In this document: positions 34,151-44,135 of the stretch, one piece after another
How the letters are laid out: every line of letters starts with the position of its first letter
Position numbering within the stretch: the first letter of the stretch is position 1
Assembly (NCBI RefSeq): GCF_004323635.1
Contig: NZ_CP036515.1
Location: 4,217,501-4,281,500, forward strand
Length of the DNA: 64,000 nucleotides
Source: Lichenihabitans psoromatis
GTDB lineage: Bacteria; Pseudomonadota; Alphaproteobacteria; Rhizobiales; Beijerinckiaceae
Direction of reading: 5' to 3'
The notes under the pieces: model-generated
Database searches by the model: none
Seen by the model: the letters and a program-made list of their open reading frames with translations, nothing else
What the model was told of the DNA's origin: nothing
Program-made: the position numbers and the translations under genes

Positions 34151-36133
34151 TTAGCCCTGCAGACCGAGGGCGGCTTTGACCCGCCCGGTGTAGCCATACA
34201 CGTCGTCACGGAGCTGGAAGCCGCTCTGCGGATCGACGAAAGCCGTGAAATACATCGTATAGATCGGTAGCGGTTTCGGCAGCATGATGGTGCGCTCCTT
34301 GCCGCCAATCAGCTTCTTGACGCGGGCCTCGCTCCAGCCGTTCTCTGGCCCGAGGACCGCTTCGGCGAAGCTGAACGGCTGCTCCACCCGCACGCATCCA
34401 TGGCTCAACGCCCGCATGTCGCGGCCGAAAAAGCTGCGCGCATTGGTATCGTGCAGATAGACCGCGTGATCGTTGGGGAACATGAACTTGATCCGACCCA
34501 GCGCATTTCCGTCGCCGGGCGGCTGGCGCACGAAGGTCGTGCCATTGCGCTCGATCACCTCATAGCCGTGATTCTGGAAATACATCGGATCGGCCGCCAG
34601 CTTCGGCAGCATCTCCTTCTTGATGATCGACAGCGGCACGTTCCAGTAAGGGTTCACGATGATGAACCGCATCTGCTGAGCGAAGACCGGAGTCGGCTTC
34701 GTGGGTTGGCCGACGACCACACGCGTCTTGTGCGCCACGACTCCGTCATGCATTATCGCGGCCGTGAAATCAGGGATATTGACCTCGATATGGTCGGTAC
34801 CGAGGTCTCGCGGCAGCCAGCGCCACTGCTCCATGTTGGCCAGGATGGTGCTTTCCAGGCGGGACGGATCGCCGCCCGACAGAGCCGCGACGGTCTGCGG
34901 CGTCAGAATTCCGGAGGCCCGCAAGCCATTGGTCCGCTGAAAATCGGCGACAGCCGCCGCGACTTTGGTGTCGTAAACAAGCGCCGGAAGCCCAGCCTCG
35001 TCGGACGCCACATCGAGCCCGAATCGAGCGCGGATCAGCGGGACGCGGGCGTCTCGCATGCCGGCCTTCAGGGTCGGCCCGGCCGGAATGCGGGCCTCCG
35101 CGCCGGGTTGGTAACGGCGTCGAAGTTCGGCCAGCTTCAGACGGAGCGCCACATAGCCGGGGTGTGCCGGGTTGAAGTCGCGAAGCATATCGCCTGCCGC
35201 CATGGCTCCCGGGACGGTGCCGAGCACGCGCGGCACGTCGGCGACATCGGGGCGAAGATCGATGATGCCGCCGAGCTTGGCGATATCGACCCTCGACCCA
35301 CTGGCCTGCCGCGCATAGGCGATGGTCGCTTCCGACAGCGCGAGTTCGGCGCGAGCCAGGGCGTCGGTGTCGGCGTGACGTGGGACCGGAACCGCGTAGC
35401 GGCGCAAATCGAGCCCGTCCTCGGAGGCGTGATCGAGCCGATCCAGAACCGATCGCGCCGCATCGCTCAGATGACCGTCGACGACCCAAAGCGGGGCATT
35501 GTCGCGGGCCGCGTAGAAGGCCACGACCGCGTCGCGAATTTTATGTCGCTCGGCCATTTGCGCCGGTTTTTCGCCCGACGGCAGATCGGTCGCGAAAGCG
35601 GTCAAAGCGTGGGCAAGCGATGCTGCATCGAGACCGATCGGCGTCGGTGCATCGACCGAAACCGGAGCCGCCGTGATCGTGGTGGGCTGGTCGAGGGGTG
35701 GAGCAACTTCGGGTGTCGCTTGCGCTGCGGCAGCAGCAGATGCGGGGGATGGCTCGATCGCAATTGCAGAAAGCGCGGCAGGTGCCGCGGTATTCGGCAA
35801 AGCCGCCAGGGTCGCAGCCGGGTTGTCATCCGGTCCGTCGAGAGGAAGCGCCGGCGGCACGGCCCTGAGATCGGAGGTGCCGGGCGAGGTGCCGCGACCG
35901 GTCTGATCCGCGATCGACCCGGTCACCTCCGCCTGCAAGTCCCCTTGCTTGAGCACGACCTCGGCAGCCGGAACCACCGGCATGGCGATGACCGGATCGG
36001 GTGTCGCCAGCGCCGCATGCGTCGGCAAACCCGAAGCATCCGCGCTCGCCGCCGAGGCCCGCATGGGCGCGGCGGTGCCGAGCAGGACGACCAGAAGCTG
36101 GATCGACGTCGCCCGCAACAAATGCGTCCGCAT
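34151..36133 (-). CDS. L,D-transpeptidase (YcbB/LdtD-like)
   Basis: A 660-residue envelope enzyme that forms 3-3 peptidoglycan cross-links. It has a signal peptide (LLRATSIQLLVVLLGTAAPMRASA), then a disordered Ala/Pro-rich stretch to about 170, a scaffold domain with a peptidoglycan-binding segment (FQRTNGLRASGILTPQTVAAL near 400), and the YkuD catalytic domain with RALSHGCVRVEQP near residue 590, which holds the catalytic Cys. ATG 36133 has GGAG five bases upstream. Cluster context with the DUF882 enzyme downstream suggests a wall-remodelling pair. Confidence 0.93.
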   Translation of the reverse strand: MRTHLLRATSIQLLVVLLGTAAPMRASAASADASGLPTHAALATPDPVIAMPVVPAAEVVLKQGDLQAEVTGSIADQTGRGTSPGTSDLRAVPPALPLDGPDDNPAATLAALPNTAAPAALSAIAIEPSPASAAAAAQATPEVAPPLDQPTTITAAPVSVDAPTPIGLDAASLAHALTAFATDLPSGEKPAQMAERHKIRDAVVAFYAARDNAPLWVVDGHLSDAARSVLDRLDHASEDGLDLRRYAVPVPRHADTDALARAELALSEATIAYARQASGSRVDIAKLGGIIDLRPDVADVPRVLGTVPGAMAAGDMLRDFNPAHPGYVALRLKLAELRRRYQPGAEARIPAGPTLKAGMRDARVPLIRARFGLDVASDEAGLPALVYDTKVAAAVADFQRTNGLRASGILTPQTVAALSGGDPSRLESTILANMEQWRWLPRDLGTDHIEVNIPDFTAAIMHDGVVAHKTRVVVGQPTKPTPVFAQQMRFIIVNPYWNVPLSIIKKEMLPKLAADPMYFQNHGYEVIERNGTTFVRQPPGDGNALGRIKFMFPNDHAVYLHDTNARSFFGRDMRALSHGCVRVEQPFSFAEAVLGPENGWSEARVKKLIGGKERTIMLPKPLPIYTMYFTAFVDPQSGFQLRDDVYGYTGRVKAALGLQG

Positions 36134-36321
36134 GCTCACTCCATCAGGACAGGGCAGCATCACGCCAAAGCTTGTCGCGACGCCGCAGTCGGGCGCCGAC
36201 GCATCGGTGACCCTTAGGTTGTTGAAGAGAGTTAGCGCCGTTAAATCAATGCCCGGTTAACCCATGGGCACCTGTGCATGGCGCATTCTCGGACAGGCGT
36301 TGCGGAACCGTCACAAGGCTT

Positions 36322-37797
36322 TTAGGCCGCAACGTCATCGCCCTCGTTCAGCCCGAAATCTTTCATCTTCCGATAGAGCGTGGAGCGTCCGATGCCGAGT
36401 TTTCGCGCCATTTCGGACATCTGTCCGCGGTAATGCGCAAGGGCAAAACGAATTAGATCCGCTTCCATATCCTCCATCCGCCGCACGTCGCCATTCTCGT
36501 CGAGCAGGCGCAGGACATTCGGATCCCGCATCTCGACCCGCACGATCTCACGTTCGACCGCGCCCGTCGAAGAAAGTGGTGCCGGCGCGGCCGGGACCCG
36601 GACGTCGAAACCATCCACCTGGGCGGCAATCTGTGGAAATTCGAGCACCGTCAGTTCGTGGCTGTCGGCCAGAACGATCGCCCGGAAAAACGCATTCTCG
36701 AGCTGGCGCACGTTGCCGGGCCAATCATATTTGCTCAGCAGCGCAAGCGCCTCGTGGCTGATGCTGCGGACAGGTTTGCCTTCCTCGGCTGCGAAACGAG
36801 CCATGAAACGACGCGCCAGATCCGGAATGTCGACCCGCCTCGCCCGCAGCGGCGGGATCGTGATCGGAAACACGTTGAGCCGATAGAACAGGTCCTCGCG
36901 GAAGCTGCCCTGCTTGACGAGCTCGATCAGATTTTTATTCGTGGCCGAGATCAGGCGGATATCGACCTTGACCGAGCGGCGGCCGCCGACCGGATCGACC
37001 TCCCCCTCTTGCAAGGCGCGCAGCAGCTTGACCTGGGTGTCGAGCGGCAACTCGCCGATTTCGTCGAGGAACAAGGTTCCGCCATTGGCTTCGACGAATT
37101 TGCCGGCATGCTTTTCAGTGGCACCCGTGAAGGCCCCCTTCTCATGCCCGAACAGGATCGACTCGACGAGATTCTCCGGTAAGGCACCGCAATTCACCGT
37201 GACGAAGGGTTTGCCCTTGCGGTCCGACGACCCCTGGATGGCGCGCGCCATCAATTCCTTGCCGACGCCCGACTCACCCTCGATCAAGACAGGGATGCTG
37301 GATTTGGCCGCGCGCTCACCGAGCCGGATCATGCGGGCCATGTCGTCGCTGCGGGTCGTGATTTCCTTGAAGGTGAGCGAGCCGCTGGCCCGGCGCGTCA
37401 TGCGACGCACCTCGTCCTCCAACGCATCAAAGCGAAGCGCATTCTTGATCGACACCGAGAGGCGCTCCGCCCCGACCGGCTTCACGACAAAATCGAGCGC
37501 CCCTGCCCGCATCGCCGAAATCACCGTCTCGATCGAGCCATGCGCCGTCTGGGCGATGGCCGGGACCGTAATCTTCGCGTCCTTCATGCGGGCCAAGACC
37601 GTGAGGCCATCGACATCTGGCATGACGAGATCCAGGATGACAAGATCGATTGGTTTGCCATCGACCGCTGCCAATCGGGCCAAAGCGGCCTCGCCGCCAT
37701 CGGTGACCTCGGCCTCGTAGCCGAACCGGCGCACCATGGCTTCGAGCAGACGCCGCTGCACGGGATCGTCGTCGACAATCAGGATGTTGGAGATCAT
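36322..37797 (-). CDS. Sigma-54-dependent response regulator (NtrC family)
   Basis: A 491-residue activator with three parts. The receiver domain (1-120) has phosphoacceptor Asp in VILDLVMPDVDG near residue 56. The AAA+ domain (about 145-375) has GESGVGKE, the sigma-54 contact loop GAFTGATE and FLDEIGELPL. The C-terminal Fis-type HTH is SEMARKLGIGRSTLYRKMKDFG. Its cognate kinase is not adjacent. The regulon is unknown. Confidence 0.95.
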   Translation of the reverse strand: MISNILIVDDDPVQRRLLEAMVRRFGYEAEVTDGGEAALARLAAVDGKPIDLVILDLVMPDVDGLTVLARMKDAKITVPAIAQTAHGSIETVISAMRAGALDFVVKPVGAERLSVSIKNALRFDALEDEVRRMTRRASGSLTFKEITTRSDDMARMIRLGERAAKSSIPVLIEGESGVGKELMARAIQGSSDRKGKPFVTVNCGALPENLVESILFGHEKGAFTGATEKHAGKFVEANGGTLFLDEIGELPLDTQVKLLRALQEGEVDPVGGRRSVKVDIRLISATNKNLIELVKQGSFREDLFYRLNVFPITIPPLRARRVDIPDLARRFMARFAAEEGKPVRSISHEALALLSKYDWPGNVRQLENAFFRAIVLADSHELTVLEFPQIAAQVDGFDVRVPAAPAPLSSTGAVEREIVRVEMRDPNVLRLLDENGDVRRMEDMEADLIRFALAHYRGQMSEMARKLGIGRSTLYRKMKDFGLNEGDDVAA

Positions 37798-37929
37798 GCG
37801 CCCTCGGTCGCCGCCATACGGCGAGTTGTTACCGAATGGTGGACCGACAGGGTAAATGCGACCTTAACGGCGGCCGTTCCGCGGCTCTAAGCGTGCTATT
37901 TTGAGGCAGTTTTTTGCTTGCAGCCGCGC

Positions 37930-38418
37930 TTAGTGCAACAGCCGCGGACAGGAAGAGGCGCCGGCGGTCTCGGCATGATCGAGGCCGAGCCGGAGATCGA
38001 GCGCCGCGAGGGCACGGCCCAGCGATCGGCTCGATGCCACCAACGCCCGACAATCGTCGTGCCCGAGCAGATCACGCGCGGTCGTCGCCTCGTTGTCGGA
38101 CTGTCCCCGTTGCGAGGCTTGAACCAAAGCCAGGACGAGGGTTTCGTCACGGCAAGGGCATCGGCATCCCGTCGGTCGCCACCCGATGTCGCGACGCGCC
38201 GTTTCGAGGATGGTCCGGACGAAGCAGTGAAATTCGCCGTAAAGCGGGCGCGCGGCATCGACACCGAGGGTTCCGGCGAGCGCGTTCCAGGCGATCTCCC
38301 AGCAACTGATATCGCGCGTTGAATAACCCGCCATCCAGCATCGGTAATTGGTGAACAGCAGGCGTTCCGCATCGGCGGCCGCGGCCTGAGGATCGGCATC
38401 GAAAGCGGAGGTGATCAC
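37930..38418 (-). CDS. Conserved hypothetical protein
   Basis: A 162-residue soluble protein with a conserved-looking core, NYRCWMAGYSTRDISCWEIAWNALAG, YGEFHCFVRTIL and a Cys-rich GCRCPCRDETLVLALVQASQRG. Four or more Cys in the core suggest metal or redox function, but I do not recognise a named family beyond a type seen in Hyphomicrobiales. It lies between the sigma-54 regulator and the autotransporter on the same strand. Confidence 0.75.
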   Translation of the reverse strand: MITSAFDADPQAAAADAERLLFTNYRCWMAGYSTRDISCWEIAWNALAGTLGVDAARPLYGEFHCFVRTILETARRDIGWRPTGCRCPCRDETLVLALVQASQRGQSDNEATTARDLLGHDDCRALVASSRSLGRALAALDLRLGLDHAETAGASSCPRLLH

Positions 38419-38583
38419 GCGGCAGTCTCCATCGAGATCCAGCGGGCGGGGACCGTCCGCACAAGCATAGGGCTGCAGTATTGTCGCGATGATGCTGGGT
38501 CAATGCTCCAGAGGCAAAACAGGATTTAGTATAATTCGAAGCTGAGGCGTGTCGGCCGCGCGAAACAACTTCGTAAAACGCAA

Positions 38584-38609
38584 ACAGCCGGATCCAAGGA
38601 TCCGGCTGT
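38584..38609 (-). terminator. Terminator of the autotransporter gene
   Basis: A perfect 12-bp inverted repeat, ACAGCCGGATCC / GGATCCGGCTGT, separated by only two bases. On the minus strand it is followed by TTTGCGTTTT, and it starts about 40 bp after the stop codon at 38652. Confidence 0.8.
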
Positions 38610-38651
38610 CGAGGTCGTCAGGCCCGCTTGAAAGCGGGGGGCAAGCAACGA

Positions 38652-41600
38652 TCAGAAGCTGACGCGAAGTCCGCCCTGGCCGGCGTAGGTGTTGGAGATG
38701 CCTGAGAACTCGCCGTCGAAGTTGGCGAATAAGGCGACGCCGGGACGAAGGCCGTATTCGAAGCCGGCCTTGACCTGGGCCGCATCCTCGGCCGGACGGG
38801 CACCAGCCACCAGGAAGGTTGCGTTGGGCAAGGACAAGAAGGAGTGGACGAGGTTCCGGGTGGGCGAGAACTCGTGAACATAGGCCAGGGTCAGGTAGGG
38901 ACGGAGAACCGTTCCGTTGCCCATCGCATAGATGCTGTCGAAGCGAGCACCCACGAAGACCGGCAGGCTTTCGGTCGTGCGGTCACGCACGTTCAAGCCC
39001 AGCGTGCCCACGCCGGCGTTGCTGGTTTCCGAAAAGCCATCCGACTGGAGGTTGGCATATTCGACCGCCACGAACGGCGTGATCCCGGTCGTGCCATAGT
39101 CGAACCGCTTGCCGACTTCGCCGCGCAGCCGCACTTCGAAGCTGTCATAGGAGCCGTTGAGGCGTTGCGCACCGAGGCCGCCGAAGCCGCCGGCGGTGCG
39201 GTGGGTGTCGTTCGAGAAGCCGCTGAGCACGGCACTCGATTGCAGGTAGAAGGAATTGGCAAAGCCGTAGGTCGAATAAAGACCGCCGTGCACGCCTGTG
39301 ACGGTGCCGTTGGTGGCGCGGTTGGGAACATTGAAGTCCGCCTCGCTGCCGCCGACCGCCGCACCGATCAGCCAGTTCGGCTGAACCCGATAGTCGACGC
39401 CGACCTGTCCGCCGTAGAAGGTATCATTCTGCCGAGCGGTGCCGAGCCGAGCCGATGCGTCGATGTTGCTCGAGCCGCCGAAGCCACCGCCCCAGACGTG
39501 CCAGGGATTCACGGGCGGAAGGACTTGAGCCTTGATGGCCGGGAACGGCGACTTGGTGATCGGGGCATAGCCCTGAGCGCCGGTCGGCAACACGCCGTAA
39601 GGCGAAGCGCCAACAACCGCGTAGGTCTCGGTCCGGCGCGCGTTCTGCTCGTCCGAGATCGACGACGCGAAAGCCGCGCTGGACTGGAAGGCAGCACCCT
39701 GGGCCGCCGCGATGCCTTCGCCGCTGACGTTGTCGAGAGCCGCCTGGCCCTGTGCCGGCGAGACCTGGTAGTTCTGGTAGATGGCGTTGACGAGCGCGCC
39801 GGCCGTCGCATTCGTGGTGGTCTGCGCCGCGTTGCTGATGGCCGACCCGACGCGCGCCTGATTTTGGGTCGCGGCCTGGTTGCCGAAATTGACGTCCGTG
39901 CGGTTGAGCGTGATCGTCACCGCATTGGCGTTGTAGCTCGCGATGGTGTTCACGTTGGTGTTGGCCGAGCCGACCGTCGCGAATTGACCGGTCACACCGC
40001 CCGTCGCCGTCACGGCGCTGAACTGGGTGAAGGGGTTCGCGTTGCCGACCACCGCGAGACGCAGGTTGCCGTTGAGGGCCGCGTTGCCGTTGACCGCGAC
40101 CGTGCTGGAGCCGGTCGGGGTCACGGTCGAAACGAGGTTCGAATTGGCCGCAAGCACGAGGTTGCCGTTCACCGTCGTGGTGCCGGCCGCCGTGGCCGAG
40201 CCAGCCCCGAAGGTGCCCCCGCCATTGGCCGTAACGTTGCCCGTGATGGTCGCGCCATTGCCGTACAGCGTCCCGCCGTTTCCGATCGTCACCGGCGTGG
40301 TCAGCCGATCAGCGGCCGCCATCGTCAAGGTGCCGTTGACGTTGCTGAAATAACCGGCCGCTGTGTAGAGGTCGATACGGGTCCAGTAGCTGAGCGACGT
40401 TCCGTAGAAGGCGGCGAGAGCGTTGGTTTCGGTATTGACCAGGATCTGATTGATCGTGCTGGTCTGCAACTGACCGTTGATACCGCCGTTCGGCGCGATC
40501 GTGGCTGCGGCTGTCGTGCTGCCGCCATAAATCGGCGCGAGCAGGATCGACGCATCGGGACCACCGGCCGGCGCCGCTTCCTGCGGGGCTTGGGCAAAGG
40601 TCAGGGTCGGCAGGCCGTAGGTCAGGCGCTGCTGATAGGTCGCCTGAGTGGTCGCCGACGGAACGTAGGGGTCGTTGGCCGTATTGGCCGCGCTCGTGGC
40701 GCAGGTGGCGACTGCGGCGCCGCATTGCGTGCTGAGATAGGAAGAGAGTTCAGTCTGCGCGCCGGTGAAAAGGGTCGGCAGGTTGATGGCGGTGCCGCTC
40801 GTGGTGGTGGCGTTGTTGATGTAGAGCGGGTTGGTGAAGGCTTGCGACAGGTCGTAGCTCGCGAGGGCGCGGCTGGCGATGATGTCGAGCGGGTAATGCA
40901 CGCCGAGCACGATCCGGTCGTTGGCGTAATCGGCGGCGCGCGCCAGCGAGCTTTGATAGAGCGACGGGGTCAACATCGCGAGCAGGATGCTGTCTGTGTA
41001 GGCGTAGGTGGTGTGGCCGCTGGGGAACGATGGGTTGGTGGCGAGGCCATTGAGGGCCGTGGGATCGAAAGCATTGATCCGGGTCGGCGCGACCTGCACC
41101 GGCCGCGAGCTGCCATAGACGTCCTGGCCGGGCTGCTTGTTGGTCACGCCATAAGCGAGATCGAGAACGCTATTGGTGGTGTTCGGCAAACCGTTGAAGG
41201 TCGGCAGCGTGTAGCCCGCGGGCGCCACCGCTGCGACCGGAACGTAACCCGCCGGCGTGGTGCTCGGGTTGGTGGCCGCGCCGTTGGCGAAGTAATTTTT
41301 CGCGACGCCGAGGTCGGCACTGGTGAATGTGTAAGCCGAGTTCAACAGCTTGTAGGTGTTGGCCAGCGGCCCGGTCGTCGGCGTGCTGGCCCGGATCCCC
41401 GTCTGATAATTGGCGCCGAGCACATTGCCGTAGCCACCGACATTCTGGATCGGCGCGATGGTGCCGGGCTGGCCCGGGTTGCTCTGGATGGCCTGCAGCG
41501 GAAGTCCGCCCGCGAGGTTGTCGGCGACACCAAGCGTCACGGATTGGCCATTGGCGAGTGTGATGGTGCCTGCCGTCGGAAAGGCCGCGGAGATGCTGCC

Positions 41601-41861
41601 CGGAAGGGACTTGTCGCTGATCGCTTGCGCGCGGATCGCGGTGGAAGCGCTATTGTTGATCGACACCGTCGTGTTGAGATTCTGCTGCAGCGTGGCCTGA
41701 CCCGTCGCGGTTGAATTCAGCGACAGAAATGGAGCCAGCAGATTGAGAAGATTGGCGTTGGACGGCGAGGTGTTGACGGCCTGAGCGAATGCTCCGCCAC
41801 CACTCAACCCAACCGTCGCCACGGCCAAGGCCGCAGTCGACACGGTTAACATCAGACGCAT
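38652..41861 (-). CDS. Autotransporter with acid-phosphatase (PAP2) passenger
   Basis: A 1069-residue type V secretion protein. It has a signal peptide (residues 1-26). The passenger includes PAP2/class A acid phosphatase motifs: K242 and R253-P254, then PSFPSGH (277-283), then R316 with GVHYPLD (320-326, His322 and Asp326). A glycine/threonine-rich beta-helix-like region covers about 510-680. The C-terminal beta-barrel domain (about 800-1069) ends in Phe. ATG 41861 has GAAGGA upstream. It probably displays or releases a phosphatase at the cell surface for phosphate scavenging; that is inference from motifs. Confidence 0.9.
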   Translation of the reverse strand: MRLMLTVSTAALAVATVGLSGGGAFAQAVNTSPSNANLLNLLAPFLSLNSTATGQATLQQNLNTTVSINNSASTAIRAQAISDKSLPGSISAAFPTAGTITLANGQSVTLGVADNLAGGLPLQAIQSNPGQPGTIAPIQNVGGYGNVLGANYQTGIRASTPTTGPLANTYKLLNSAYTFTSADLGVAKNYFANGAATNPSTTPAGYVPVAAVAPAGYTLPTFNGLPNTTNSVLDLAYGVTNKQPGQDVYGSSRPVQVAPTRINAFDPTALNGLATNPSFPSGHTTYAYTDSILLAMLTPSLYQSSLARAADYANDRIVLGVHYPLDIIASRALASYDLSQAFTNPLYINNATTTSGTAINLPTLFTGAQTELSSYLSTQCGAAVATCATSAANTANDPYVPSATTQATYQQRLTYGLPTLTFAQAPQEAAPAGGPDASILLAPIYGGSTTAAATIAPNGGINGQLQTSTINQILVNTETNALAAFYGTSLSYWTRIDLYTAAGYFSNVNGTLTMAAADRLTTPVTIGNGGTLYGNGATITGNVTANGGGTFGAGSATAAGTTTVNGNLVLAANSNLVSTVTPTGSSTVAVNGNAALNGNLRLAVVGNANPFTQFSAVTATGGVTGQFATVGSANTNVNTIASYNANAVTITLNRTDVNFGNQAATQNQARVGSAISNAAQTTTNATAGALVNAIYQNYQVSPAQGQAALDNVSGEGIAAAQGAAFQSSAAFASSISDEQNARRTETYAVVGASPYGVLPTGAQGYAPITKSPFPAIKAQVLPPVNPWHVWGGGFGGSSNIDASARLGTARQNDTFYGGQVGVDYRVQPNWLIGAAVGGSEADFNVPNRATNGTVTGVHGGLYSTYGFANSFYLQSSAVLSGFSNDTHRTAGGFGGLGAQRLNGSYDSFEVRLRGEVGKRFDYGTTGITPFVAVEYANLQSDGFSETSNAGVGTLGLNVRDRTTESLPVFVGARFDSIYAMGNGTVLRPYLTLAYVHEFSPTRNLVHSFLSLPNATFLVAGARPAEDAAQVKAGFEYGLRPGVALFANFDGEFSGISNTYAGQGGLRVSF

Positions 41862-42154
41862 TTTGGGAATCCTTCGACCCGCTTGAAGTGAGGCGACTTA
41901 CAGCCCATTAGTCTGTGACGTTGCTGTCATATACCGATTGCTGACCAACTCAGATCTGCAATGTGGCGAGGATGCCACATTTTTGCCTTATGTGTGAAAA
42001 TATCCCACGGTTTGCCGAAACCGATGGGGTCTCAGGCTGAGACAAAAACGTTTTGCCATGGAAGCAGCAGAAATCGTCGCTACATACGAGCCGATAAGCA
42101 CCTGCCTTTGTGCAGTCTGAACCCGACGATCAGACCAATGGATAGAAAGATTCC

Positions 42155-44026
42155 ATGACCTTCGCGCCAGCTTCAGGACCGTTGCGCCCCTTCCGTTCCC
42201 TCCAGGCACACCGGTCCGATCCCGTCGATCAGCGCGATCTCGGCCGCCTGCCGGAGTGGAACTTGTCCGACCTTTATGCGTCGATGGATGCCCCGGCCTA
42301 CAAGGCCGATCTCGACCGGGCCGCGACCGAGGCTGCGGATTTTCAGCAGACCTACAAAGGCAAACTGCAGGATTTGGCTGAAGGAGCTGAGGCTTCGGCG
42401 CTCCTCGAGCAGGCTGTGAAACGCTTCGAGGCGCTGGATGACGTCCTCGGCCGCATCATGTCATTCGCGAGCCTCGTCTACGTTGGCGATACCGCCGACC
42501 CCGTGCGCACCAAATTTTACGGCGACGCGCAAGAGCGGGTCACGACGATCTCATCCGATCTCTTGTTCTTCACGCTCGAATTAAACCGTCTCGACGATGC
42601 GCTGATCGAGACCGCAGCGGTCACGGCGCCGCTGAGCCACTACCGGCCTTGGCTCGACGACATCCGCAAGGATCGGCCGTTCCAACTCGACGACAAGATC
42701 GAGCAACTGTTTCACGAGAAGTCGGTGACGGGTCGCGGCGCGTGGAACCGGCTCTTTGACGAGACGATCACCAGCCTGCGGTTCGATGTGGACGGCGAGA
42801 AAGTGACGCTCGAACCGGTTCTCAATCTTTTGCAGGACGAACGTGCCGAAAAGCGTGAGTCAGCCGCCAAGGCCTTGTCCAAAACGCTCGGCGAAAATTC
42901 GCGTACCTTCGCGCTCATCACCAACACGCTCGCCAAGGATCTTGAGATCTCGAATCGCTGGCGTGGTTTTGCGGACGTGGCCGACTCGCGCCACCTGGCC
43001 AACCGCGTCGAACGCGAGGTCGTCGATGCGCTCTCATCGGCGGTCGAAGACGCATACCCGCGCCTGTCGCATCGATATTACAGAATGAAGGCGCGCTGGT
43101 TCGGCAAGGACAAGCTCGACTCGTGGGACCGCAATGCGCCCCTTCCCCACATGCCGGCGATCACGCATCCCTGGACCGAGGCCCGCGCCATCGTGCTCGA
43201 TGCCTATCGGCAATTCTCTCCGGAGCTGTCATCGATTGCCCAGCGCTTCTTCGACGACCGCTGGATCGACGCTGCCGTGCGGCCCGGCAAGGCTCCGGGT
43301 GCCTTCGCGCATCCCACTGTTCCATCCGCGCACCCCTATGTGCTGATGAACTATCAGGGCCGGCCACGCGACGTCATGACCCTGGCGCATGAGCTCGGCC
43401 ACGGCGTGCACCAGGTCCTGGCCGCCCCGAACGGCGCCTTGATGGCACCGACGCCCCTCACCTTGGCCGAAACCGCCTCGGTGTTCGGCGAGATGCTGAC
43501 GTTCAAATCGCTGCTCGCCAAGGCTCCGACCCAGGAGGCGCGGTTCGCCCTGTTGTCCATGAAGGTGGAGGACATGCTGAACACGGTGGTGCGGCAGATC
43601 GCGTTCTACCAATTCGAGCGTGCGCTGCATGAGGAGCGCCGCAACGGCGAATTGACGGCCGTCCGCATCGGCGAATTGTGGATGAAGGTCCAGGCCGCGA
43701 GCCTCGGCGAGGCGATCCGGCTTGGCCCAGGCTACGAGACGTTCTGGGCCTATGTTCCCCATTTCGTCCACTCGCCGTTTTACGTCTACGCCTATGCGTT
43801 CGGGGATTGCCTCGTGAACTCGCTTTACGGCGTCTATCAAAAGGCTCCCGACGGCTTTGCCGAGCGATATCTTGCGATGTTGTCGGCCGGCGGTACCAAA
43901 CATCACAGCGAGTTGTTGGCGCCGTTCGGCCTCGATGCGCGCGATCCGGCGTTCTGGCAGATCGGACTTGGCGTCATCGAGGAGATGATTGCCGAACTCG
44001 AGGCTGGCTCACCGCCTCGCGCTTGA
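42155..44026 (+). CDS. M3 family oligoendopeptidase (PepF-like)
   Basis: A 623-residue cytosolic zinc oligopeptidase. The zinc motif HELGH is in MTLAHELGHGVHQ near residue 415, with the distal Glu in ETASVFGEM near 442. The oligopeptidase F N-terminal region (LSDLYASMDAPAYKADLDRA) is present, and the C-terminal HFVHSPFYVYAYAFGD segment is typical of the PepF/M3B group. It trims peptides of about 6-20 residues. It is divergent from the autotransporter gene, with about 290 bp between. Confidence 0.96.
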   Translation: MTFAPASGPLRPFRSLQAHRSDPVDQRDLGRLPEWNLSDLYASMDAPAYKADLDRAATEAADFQQTYKGKLQDLAEGAEASALLEQAVKRFEALDDVLGRIMSFASLVYVGDTADPVRTKFYGDAQERVTTISSDLLFFTLELNRLDDALIETAAVTAPLSHYRPWLDDIRKDRPFQLDDKIEQLFHEKSVTGRGAWNRLFDETITSLRFDVDGEKVTLEPVLNLLQDERAEKRESAAKALSKTLGENSRTFALITNTLAKDLEISNRWRGFADVADSRHLANRVEREVVDALSSAVEDAYPRLSHRYYRMKARWFGKDKLDSWDRNAPLPHMPAITHPWTEARAIVLDAYRQFSPELSSIAQRFFDDRWIDAAVRPGKAPGAFAHPTVPSAHPYVLMNYQGRPRDVMTLAHELGHGVHQVLAAPNGALMAPTPLTLAETASVFGEMLTFKSLLAKAPTQEARFALLSMKVEDMLNTVVRQIAFYQFERALHEERRNGELTAVRIGELWMKVQAASLGEAIRLGPGYETFWAYVPHFVHSPFYVYAYAFGDCLVNSLYGVYQKAPDGFAERYLAMLSAGGTKHHSELLAPFGLDARDPAFWQIGLGVIEEMIAELEAGSPPRA

Positions 44027-44135
44027 CAGCGACCCCGCGACAAATGGCCGGACGCTTCAGCCCGGCCCTGCCCTCGACTTACGGGCACACGCCCCGCATG
44101 TCACCAGCGATGCGATCCTCCGACCGGCAAGGCTC

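Noticed and set aside
34400..36217. A 605-codon open frame on the plus strand, antisense to the L,D-transpeptidase gene
   Set aside because: It has no recognisable motif and lies entirely across a gene with a clear signal peptide and YkuD motif.
38844..41714. A 956-codon open frame on the plus strand, antisense to the autotransporter gene
   Set aside because: It is rich in Arg, Gly and Val with no family resemblance, and its length follows from the GC-rich codon pattern of the real gene on the other strand.
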